Assembly (NCBI GenBank): GCA_030152265.1
Contig: JASLHQ010000237.1
Span: 1-6,457, forward strand
Source of the DNA: Savagea sp.
Lineage (GTDB): Bacteria > Bacillota > Bacilli > Bacillales_A > Planococcaceae
Reading direction: 5' to 3'
DNA length: 6,457 bases
Below are positions 1-5,135 of the stretch, one piece after another (position 1 is the stretch's first letter; the number at the start of each line of letters is the position of its first letter). Below the pieces are notes generated by a model. That model was not told the DNA's origin, made no database searches, and worked only from the letters and a program-made list of their open reading frames with translations. The translations under genes and the position numbers were made by a program.

Positions 1-2082
1 AATTTAGTCATCGTCGAGTCGCCAGCGAAGGCGAAGACGATTGAAAAATATTTAGGAAAACGTTACACAGTAAAAGCATCTTTAGGGCATTTACGCGATT
101 TACCGAGAAGCCAAATGGGCGTAGATACTGAAAATAATTACGAGCCCAAATATATTACGATTCGTGGGAAAGGGCCCATTTTACAAGACTTACGAAAAGA
201 AGCGAAAAAAGCGAAGAAAATTTATCTCGCGGCTGACCCGGATCGCGAAGGGGAAGCGATCGCTTGGCACTTAGCGAATCAATTAGGTGTAGATATCGAT
301 TCCGATTGCCGCGTCGTCTTTAACGAAATTACGAAAGACGCTGTGAAAAATTCATTTAAAACACCGCGTCCAATTGATATGGACTTAGTCGATGCGCAAC
401 AAGCACGTCGTATTTTAGACCGTCTCGTCGGATACAACATCAGTCCGATTTTATGGAAAAAAGTAAAAAAAGGTCTTTCAGCAGGACGTGTTCAATCCGT
501 TGCGCTCCGCTTAATTATCGACCGCGAAAATGAAATTAACGCGTTTACACCAGAAGAATATTGGAGCATTACGACACAATTCGAGAAAGATAAAACGAAG
601 TTTGAAGCGGCTTTTTACGGAACAGATGAGGAGAAGCTTAAATTATCGAACGAACAAGACGTCCAAAATGTGTTGAAAGCAATTGAAGGCAATCCGTTTG
701 AAGTGACGAAAGTTGTCAAGAAAGAACGTCGTCGTAATCCAGCTTTACCGTTTACGACATCTTCTCTTCAACAAGAAGCGGCACGTAAATTAAATTTCCG
801 TGCACGAAAAACGATGATGCTTGCGCAACAATTATATGAAGGAATTCCGCTAGGTCGTGCAGGAACAGTCGGTCTAATCTCATATATGCGTACCGACTCA
901 ACGCGAATTTCGGATACGGCGAAAGAAGAAGCGAAAACATTTATCGAAACGATGTACGGAGAAGAATTTATTCCGACAGAGAAAAAAGAAACAAAATCGA
1001 AAAGTAACGCACAAGATGCGCACGAAGCGGTCCGTCCGACTTCGGTAGAGCGTACGCCAGCTGCGATGAAGCAATATTTATCGCGCGACCAACTCCGTTT
1101 ATACAAACTCATTTGGGAGCGTTTCGTCGCAAGTCAAATGGCACCAGCAATTCTTGACACGGTCGCTGTTGACTTAATGAACAACGACTATAAATTCCGT
1201 GCGAACGGTTCGCAAGTGAAGTTCCCAGGATTTATGAAAGTGTACATCGAAGGGAACGATGACGCGAGCGAACAACCGACGGATGAAAAAATGTTGCCGG
1301 AACTTACGGAGGAAGAGAAGCTGAACAGTGAAGCGATCGAACCGAAACAACACTTCACGCAACCGCCTCCGAGATATTCGGAAGCGCGTCTTGTAAAAAC
1401 GTTAGAAGAACTCGGAATCGGTCGTCCATCAACATACGCACCGACGCTCGATACGATTCAAAAGCGCGGTTACGTCACGCTCGATGCGCGCCGTTTCGTC
1501 CCGACAGAACTAGGCGTCATCGTGCATGAAGCAGTGAACGAATATTTCCCAGACATTATCGACATCGAATTTACGGCGAGTATGGAAAACGACTTAGACC
1601 GGATCGAAGAAGGCGAAATCGCTTGGAAAGAAGTGATTGATGCTTTCTATACAGAATTTGAGAAACATGTCAAAAAAGCCGATGCTGAAATGGAAAAGAT
1701 CGAAATTAAAGACGAGCCCGCTGGAGAAGATTGTGAAAAATGCGGCTCTGAAATGGTATATAAAATGGGCCGATACGGGAAATTTATGGCTTGTTCGAAC
1801 TTCCCGGAATGTCGCAATACGAAAGCAATCGTGAAGAAAATCGACGTCAAATGCCCGACATGTAAAGAAGGCGAAGTCGTCGAACGAAAAAGTAAGAAGC
1901 GCCGTATTTTCTACGGTTGTGATCAGTATCCAGAGTGTGAATACGTCTCATGGGATAAGCCGATCGCTCGTGCTTGTCCGAAATGTAATGAACCGACACT
2001 CGTTGAAAAACGCTTGAAAAAAGGCGTACAAGTACAATGTACAAATGAAGAATGTGACTATAAAGAAGAACCACAAGAATAG
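1..2082 (+). CDS. topA: DNA topoisomerase I (type IA), 5' end cut by the window edge
   Basis: Type IA topoisomerase that relaxes negatively supercoiled DNA by cutting and passing single strands. The reading frame is open from base 1: the first residues NLVIVESPAKAKT match the family start, so the true start lies about 3 codons upstream and the ATG at 115 is internal. The window holds 693 residues, close to the roughly 690 of Bacillus TopA. In window numbering, the Toprim domain has Glu6 and the metal-binding DPDREGE (Asp79, Asp81, Glu83). The active-site tyrosine is Tyr295 in SYMRTDST (codon 883-885), followed by Arg297. The C-terminus has three four-cysteine zinc ribbons: Cys578/581/598/604, Cys618/621/640/646 and Cys659/662/680/685, followed by a basic stretch and DYKEEPQE. 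The frame is intact. trmFO follows after 15 bases, so the two are probably co-transcribed. No promoter is visible because the start is outside the window. Confidence 0.98.
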   Translation, partial: NLVIVESPAKAKTIEKYLGKRYTVKASLGHLRDLPRSQMGVDTENNYEPKYITIRGKGPILQDLRKEAKKAKKIYLAADPDREGEAIAWHLANQLGVDIDSDCRVVFNEITKDAVKNSFKTPRPIDMDLVDAQQARRILDRLVGYNISPILWKKVKKGLSAGRVQSVALRLIIDRENEINAFTPEEYWSITTQFEKDKTKFEAAFYGTDEEKLKLSNEQDVQNVLKAIEGNPFEVTKVVKKERRRNPALPFTTSSLQQEAARKLNFRARKTMMLAQQLYEGIPLGRAGTVGLISYMRTDSTRISDTAKEEAKTFIETMYGEEFIPTEKKETKSKSNAQDAHEAVRPTSVERTPAAMKQYLSRDQLRLYKLIWERFVASQMAPAILDTVAVDLMNNDYKFRANGSQVKFPGFMKVYIEGNDDASEQPTDEKMLPELTEEEKLNSEAIEPKQHFTQPPPRYSEARLVKTLEELGIGRPSTYAPTLDTIQKRGYVTLDARRFVPTELGVIVHEAVNEYFPDIIDIEFTASMENDLDRIEEGEIAWKEVIDAFYTEFEKHVKKADAEMEKIEIKDEPAGEDCEKCGSEMVYKMGRYGKFMACSNFPECRNTKAIVKKIDVKCPTCKEGEVVERKSKKRRIFYGCDQYPECEYVSWDKPIARACPKCNEPTLVEKRLKKGVQVQCTNEECDYKEEPQE

Positions 2083-2087
2083 AAAGT

Positions 2088-2092
2088 AGGGG
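2088..2092 (+). promoter_or_regulatory. Ribosome binding site of trmFO
   Basis: AGGGG lies 5 bases before the ATG at 2098, within the 15-base gap after the topA stop codon. It supports this ATG as the start, and the FAD-binding fold then begins within eight residues, as expected for the family. Confidence 0.75.
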
Positions 2093-2097
2093 AAAGT

Positions 2098-3408
2098 ATG
2101 CAAGTTGTAAACGTAATTGGTGCCGGGCTCGCGGGAAGTGAAGCGGCTTGGCAGCTTGCAAATCGCGGCGTACAAGTTCGTTTGTACGAAATGCGACCAG
2201 TGAAGCAGACGCCTGCTCACCATACCGATCAATTCGCAGAGCTCGTCTGCAGTAACTCGCTTCGCGCGAATCAGCTGACGAATGCGGTAGGGATTTTAAA
2301 AGAGGAAATGAGAAAATTAAATTCTTTAATTATTCGTGCGGCAGATGCTTGTGCCGTTCCAGCAGGTGGAGCGCTTGCGGTGGACCGCCATGAGTTTTCG
2401 GCGAACGTTACGAAGGCGTTAAAAGAACATCCGAACATTACAGTATTGAATGAAGAAGTGACGACGATTCCGACAGAAGGAATTACGATTATCGCAACAG
2501 GCCCGTTAACGTCGGAAGCATTAACGGAACAAATTCAATCACTCACTGGAGAGACAGACCTTTACTTTTACGACGCTGCAGCACCGATCGTCACGAAAGA
2601 GTCGCTCGATATGGAGAAAGTATATTTAAAATCACGTTATGATAAAGGCGAAGCTGCTTATTTAAATTGCCCGATGACGAAAGAAGAATTCGATCGTTTC
2701 CACGAAGCGTTAGTTGAAGCGGAAGTCGCGCCGATGAAAGATTTCGAAAAAAACTTATTTTTCGAAGCGTGCATGCCGGTCGAAGTGCTCGCGAAACGCG
2801 GCGAAAAAACGTTACTATTCGGTCCGATGAAACCGGTAGGACTGGAAGATCCGAAAACAGGTGAAACGCCGTACGCGGTCGTACAATTACGTCAAGATGA
2901 CGGAGCGGGAACATTATACAATATTGTAGGCTTCCAGACGCAATTGAAATGGGGCGAGCAAAAGAAAGTGCTCTCCCTCATTCCAGGCCTTGAAAATGTC
3001 GACATCGTTCGTTACGGTGTCATGCATCGTAATACATTTATGAACGCACCGAAAATTTTGACACCGACGTATCAAATGCGTCAACATCCGAACTTATTTT
3101 TCGCAGGTCAAATGACAGGTGTTGAAGGGTACGTTGAGTCAGCCGCTTCTGGATTAGTCGCAGGAATGAACGCAGCACGTTTAGCGCAAGGAGAATTGCT
3201 CCATCGTATGCCAGAAGAGACGGCAATCGGCAGTTTAGCTCGCTACATTACAGAAGCGAACCCTGACAACTTCCAGCCGATGAACGTCAACTTCGGACTT
3301 TTCCCACCGCTCGAAAAACGCATTCGTTCAAAAGCAGAACGTGCTGAAAAATATGCGGAACGCGCATTAACGTCGATGGATGAGTTTGTCGCGACATTAA
3401 ATGAATAA
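2098..3408 (+). CDS. trmFO: Folate/FAD-dependent tRNA (uracil-54-C5)-methyltransferase TrmFO (Gid)
   Basis: Flavoprotein that methylates U54 in the T-loop of tRNAs using 5,10-methylenetetrahydrofolate as carbon donor and FAD as reductant; many Gram-positive bacteria use it in place of the SAM-dependent TrmA. The protein has 436 residues, close to the 435 of B. subtilis TrmFO. The N-terminal dinucleotide-binding loop is GAGLAG (residues 8-13). The conserved blocks AELVCSNSLRAN (Cys51) and FFEACMPVEVLAKRG (Cys225) carry the two cysteines equivalent to those implicated in catalysis in B. subtilis TrmFO. The C-terminal FAD-contacting block GQMTGVEGYVESAASG spans about residues 337-352. It is related to MnmG/GidA but lacks that protein's long C-terminal extension. 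It sits directly behind topA, its usual place in Bacillales, and is followed by a terminator, so it is probably the last gene of its transcript. The frame is intact. Confidence 0.98.
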   Translation: MQVVNVIGAGLAGSEAAWQLANRGVQVRLYEMRPVKQTPAHHTDQFAELVCSNSLRANQLTNAVGILKEEMRKLNSLIIRAADACAVPAGGALAVDRHEFSANVTKALKEHPNITVLNEEVTTIPTEGITIIATGPLTSEALTEQIQSLTGETDLYFYDAAAPIVTKESLDMEKVYLKSRYDKGEAAYLNCPMTKEEFDRFHEALVEAEVAPMKDFEKNLFFEACMPVEVLAKRGEKTLLFGPMKPVGLEDPKTGETPYAVVQLRQDDGAGTLYNIVGFQTQLKWGEQKKVLSLIPGLENVDIVRYGVMHRNTFMNAPKILTPTYQMRQHPNLFFAGQMTGVEGYVESAASGLVAGMNAARLAQGELLHRMPEETAIGSLARYITEANPDNFQPMNVNFGLFPPLEKRIRSKAERAEKYAERALTSMDEFVATLNE

Positions 3409-3447
3409 GAAAAAATCCCTTTCTCGAAATCGAGAAGGGGATTTTCC
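3409..3447 (+). terminator. Intrinsic terminator after trmFO
   Basis: A 15-bp stem (3412-3426 with 3431-3445) closes a four-base AAAT loop and starts just after the trmFO stop. The core pairs CCCTTTCTCG with CGAGAAGGGG, including one G-U wobble. The outer part is A-T pairs, so the 3' arm ends in ATTTT and supplies a short T-run; an A-rich run precedes the stem. The reverse strand has a longer T-run (six T), so the element could stop transcription both ways, although no minus-strand gene is seen nearby. It separates topA-trmFO from xerC-hslVU. Confidence 0.85.
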
Positions 3448-3469
3448 ATGTAGATGACTCGTGGAAAAT
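3441..3469 (+). repeat. Second inverted repeat overlapping the terminator's 3' arm
   Basis: ATTTTCCATG (3441-3450) can pair with CGTGGAAAAT (3460-3469) across a nine-base loop, giving 10 bp with one G-U wobble. Bases 3441-3445 are shared with the outer A-T pairs of the terminator, so the two structures cannot both form completely. It could be a decayed second terminator, an mRNA 3'-end structure or a chance repeat. Confidence 0.5.
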
Positions 3470-3475
3470 GTTCGC

Positions 3476-3499
3476 CTGAGAAAGACACACTCAGTTTTT
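3476..3499 (+). terminator. Weak terminator-like hairpin with T-run
   Basis: CTGAG (3476-3480) pairs with CTCAG (3490-3494) across nine bases and is followed directly by five T (3495-3499). The stem is only 5 bp, short for an efficient terminator. It might act as a backup to the stronger one upstream, or be chance. Confidence 0.25.
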
Positions 3500-3543
3500 A
3501 GAGAAGATGGGCTTACAATGAAAGGCGTTCAAATGTTAATTAA

Positions 3544-3572
3544 TTGATAAAAATGACGAAATAGCCTAAAAT
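3544..3572 (+). promoter_or_regulatory. Candidate sigma-A promoter P1 upstream of xerC
   Basis: The -35 box TTGATA (3544-3549) and the -10 box TAAAAT (3567-3572) each match the consensus at 5 of 6 positions and are separated by the ideal 17 bases. An A/T-rich stretch including TTAATTAA (3536-3543) lies immediately upstream and could act as an UP element. Transcription would begin near 3579, leaving a leader of about 110 bases before xerC. This is the best-scoring promoter by eye in the gap. It would drive xerC-hslV-hslU after the trmFO terminator. Confidence 0.55.
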
Positions 3573-3615
3573 TGTGACGTAGTTATGAACAGTACATAAA
3601 GAAGTCTGACCACCG

Positions 3616-3664
3616 CATTGAAATAGTTGCGAAAATTAAGACCTTTCATGTATAGTATTCAATG
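3616..3664 (+). repeat. 7-bp inverted repeat bracketing P2
   Basis: CATTGAA (3616-3622) is the exact reverse complement of TTCAATG (3658-3664). The arms lie just outside the -35 and -10 boxes of P2, about 42 bases centre to centre. It could be a pair of operator half-sites or a weak leader hairpin in P1 transcripts. A repeat of this length could also arise by chance. Confidence 0.25.
3627..3656 (+). promoter_or_regulatory. Candidate sigma-A promoter P2 upstream of xerC
   Basis: The -35 box TTGCGA (3627-3632, 4 of 6) and -10 box TATAGT (3651-3656, 5 of 6) are 18 bases apart. Transcription would begin near 3663, giving a short leader of about 28 bases that still contains the xerC ribosome site. 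It is weaker at -35 than P1 but placed more typically for the gene. Both may be used. Confidence 0.5.
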
Positions 3665-3679
3665 GACTGACGGAAAATC

Positions 3680-3687
3680 GAGGTGAT
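3680..3687 (+). promoter_or_regulatory. Ribosome binding site of xerC
   Basis: GAGGTGAT lies just upstream of the ATG at 3691 and complements the 3' end of Bacillales 16S rRNA well. It fixes this ATG as the xerC start; the encoded protein then begins at the expected place for the family. Confidence 0.8.
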
Positions 3688-3690
3688 CGT

Positions 3691-4581
3691 ATGGAATTTG
3701 AGCCATTAAAGCAAGAATTTCTTAACTATATGCGTATTGAAAAAAACTACGCATCGTATACGATTCAAGAATATATGAGCGATATTGAGCAATTCGGCTC
3801 TTTTTTACAGCGTCAAAAAATTCGATTGTCACAATTGACGTATTCAGAAGCGCGTCTATACGTGACGGAATTGTATGATGCTGGGCTCGCTCGTGCGACC
3901 GTAGCACGCAAAATTACGTCTATTCGAACTTTTCTCAACTATGCGAAAACGACATATGGCATTGACAATCAAGCCTTTCAACTTTTATATCATCCGAAAA
4001 AAGAAGAACGATTACCTTCTTTTTTTTATGAGGAAGAATTGGAAGCTTTATTTGCGTCATTGCAGGGGGAAAGTCGAAAGATTATTCGAGACCGTGCTTT
4101 AGTAGAGATGTTGTACGCGACAGGAATGCGGGTAGGAGAACTCGTCGCACTAGAAGTCTCACATGTCGATCTCGATTACGGTATCGTCCGGGTTATGGGA
4201 AAAGGGCGAAAAGAACGTTACGTACCTTTCGGCAGTTTCGCACAAGATGCACTCTGCCTATATATAGAAGAAACTCGTAAAAGTTTGATGAAGAGAGAAC
4301 ATCATCCATTTCTTTTCGTCAATATGAAAGGTGCACCGATTACAGAACGGGGTGTGCGGTATATTTTAACTCAATTGATGAAAGAGGCATCGCTCGACGG
4401 GAAGCTTTACCCACATAAATTGCGCCATACTTTCGCAACCCATTTATTAAACAATGGGGCAGACTTACGCGTCGTTCAAGAATTACTCGGACATCAAAGC
4501 TTAGCGGCGACTCAAAAGTACACACATGTGACGACGAGTCGTTTAAAAGAAGTGCTCGATCGGACACATCCGCGAGCGTAA
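3691..4581 (+). CDS. xerC: Site-specific tyrosine recombinase XerC (CodV)
   Basis: Tyrosine recombinase that, with a XerD/RipX partner encoded elsewhere, resolves chromosome dimers at dif near the terminus. It has 296 residues, the normal XerC/D length. An N-terminal core-binding (SAM-like) domain covers about residues 1-90 (LKQEFLNYMRIEKNYASYTI onward). The catalytic domain covers about 108-290 and has every expected active residue: Arg147 (ATGMRVGEL), Lys171 (GKGRKER), His242 and Arg245 (HKLRHTFATH), His268 (LLGHQS) and nucleophile Tyr277 (QKYTHV). Position between trmFO and hslV matches codV of B. subtilis and identifies it as XerC rather than XerD or a phage/transposon integrase. No att sites, cargo or integration scars surround it. 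It has its own promoter candidates and a good GAGGTGAT ribosome site, and is followed after 14 bases by hslV. Confidence 0.96.
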   Translation: MEFEPLKQEFLNYMRIEKNYASYTIQEYMSDIEQFGSFLQRQKIRLSQLTYSEARLYVTELYDAGLARATVARKITSIRTFLNYAKTTYGIDNQAFQLLYHPKKEERLPSFFYEEELEALFASLQGESRKIIRDRALVEMLYATGMRVGELVALEVSHVDLDYGIVRVMGKGRKERYVPFGSFAQDALCLYIEETRKSLMKREHHPFLFVNMKGAPITERGVRYILTQLMKEASLDGKLYPHKLRHTFATHLLNNGADLRVVQELLGHQSLAATQKYTHVTTSRLKEVLDRTHPRA

Positions 4582-4587
4582 GGAGGA
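4580..4587 (+). promoter_or_regulatory. Ribosome binding site of hslV, overlapping the xerC stop
   Basis: AAGGAGGA overlaps the last bases of the xerC TAA stop (4579-4581) and lies 9 bases (from GGAGG) before the ATG at 4596. There is no alternative in-frame start between this site and the coding sequence, nor any start directly before the TT of the protease core. The site therefore decides the length of the HslV N-terminus. Confidence 0.85.
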
Positions 4588-4595
4588 AGAATAGG

Positions 4596-5135
4596 ATGGA
4601 ATTTCACGCAACAACGATTTTTGCCATTCATCATAAAGGGCAAGTCGCGATGAGTGGGGACGGCCAAGTGACGATGGGCAATGCCGTCATTATGAAAAAT
4701 ACAGCTCGAAAAGTGCGCAAATTGCATAACGGTAAAGTGCTCGCAGGTTTTGCAGGGTCAGTCGCAGATGCTTTTACGTTATTTGAGCGTTTTGAACAAA
4801 AATTAAACGAATATAACGGTCAATTGGAGCGTTCGGCAGTCGAACTTGCAAAAGAATGGCGAGGAGACCGTGCGTTACGCAAATTAGAAGCGTTACTCAT
4901 CGTCATGAATGAAGAGCAGTTATTGCTCGTTTCAGGAACTGGGGAAGTAATTGCACCAGACGATGGCGTACTCGCAATCGGTTCAGGTGGAAACTATGCG
5001 CTCGCAGCAGGTCGCGCTTTGAAAAAATATAGTGGCGATGCTTTAACGGCTGAACAAATTGCGCGTGCAGCGCTCGAAACGGCAGCAGAACTATGTGTGT
5101 ACACGAACGATCACATCATTGTGGAGGTGCTGTAA
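4596..5135 (+). CDS. hslV: ATP-dependent protease HslVU, peptidase subunit HslV (ClpQ/CodW)
   Basis: Proteasome-beta-like N-terminal nucleophile peptidase that forms a double hexamer in the cytoplasm and degrades proteins unfolded by HslU. It has 179 residues, against about 176 in E. coli and 181 in B. subtilis. The sequence begins MEFHATTIFAIHH, so the classical catalytic Thr-Thr is at residues 6-7 behind a 5-residue leader. Further conserved features are GDGQ (21-24), ARKVRKL with Lys39 (equivalent to E. coli Lys33), GFAGSVADAFTLFE (51-64), LAKEWR (84-89), and IGSGGNYALAAGRAL (128-142). Unlike B. subtilis CodW, residue 2 is Glu rather than Ser (see findings). Translation is probably coupled at both ends: its ribosome site overlaps the xerC stop and its own stop overlaps the hslU start. 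Confidence 0.97.
   Translation: MEFHATTIFAIHHKGQVAMSGDGQVTMGNAVIMKNTARKVRKLHNGKVLAGFAGSVADAFTLFERFEQKLNEYNGQLERSAVELAKEWRGDRALRKLEALLIVMNEEQLLLVSGTGEVIAPDDGVLAIGSGGNYALAAGRALKKYSGDALTAEQIARAALETAAELCVYTNDHIIVEVL
5123..5129 (+). promoter_or_regulatory. Ribosome binding site of hslU inside the end of hslV
   Basis: GGAGGTG lies within the last codons of hslV, 7 bases (from GGAGG) before the ATG at 5135. The sequence TAATG (5133-5137) joins the hslV stop and the hslU start with a 1-base overlap, an arrangement that favours translational coupling of the two subunits. Confidence 0.85.

Noticed and set aside
768..1112. 114-codon open frame on the minus strand inside topA
   Set aside because: It is antisense to the conserved catalytic core of topA, including the active Tyr region, and its product resembles no family. 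Treated as a shadow.
1847..2232. Two overlapping minus-strand open frames across the topA-trmFO junction
   Set aside because: Both are antisense to the TopA zinc ribbons and the TrmFO FAD-binding N-terminus. Their products are low in recognisable features, and the 15-base gap between the real genes leaves no room for a promoter.
3243..3490. Minus-strand frames running from the gap back into the 3' end of trmFO
   Set aside because: They read through the terminator hairpin and antisense to conserved TrmFO sequence, with no recognisable product. They would need a promoter and start in the gap that I cannot see.
3518..3547. Nine-residue reading frame (MKGVQMLIN) in the trmFO-xerC gap, considered as a leader peptide
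   Set aside because: No good ribosome site precedes it, it lies upstream of the predicted P1 start of transcription, and the residues show no amino-acid run typical of attenuation leaders.
3409..3690. CtsR or CIRCE heat-shock operator, or a riboswitch, in the gap before xerC
   Set aside because: I looked for the CtsR heptad repeat (GGTCAAA type) and the CIRCE inverted repeat and found neither. The P1 leader has no conserved riboswitch or T-box landmarks that I can recognise.
3691..4581. XerC considered as a phage or transposon integrase marking a mobile element
   Set aside because: Length, motif spacing and position between trmFO and hslV match chromosomal codV/xerC. There are no direct repeats, tRNA target, excisionase or cargo genes nearby.
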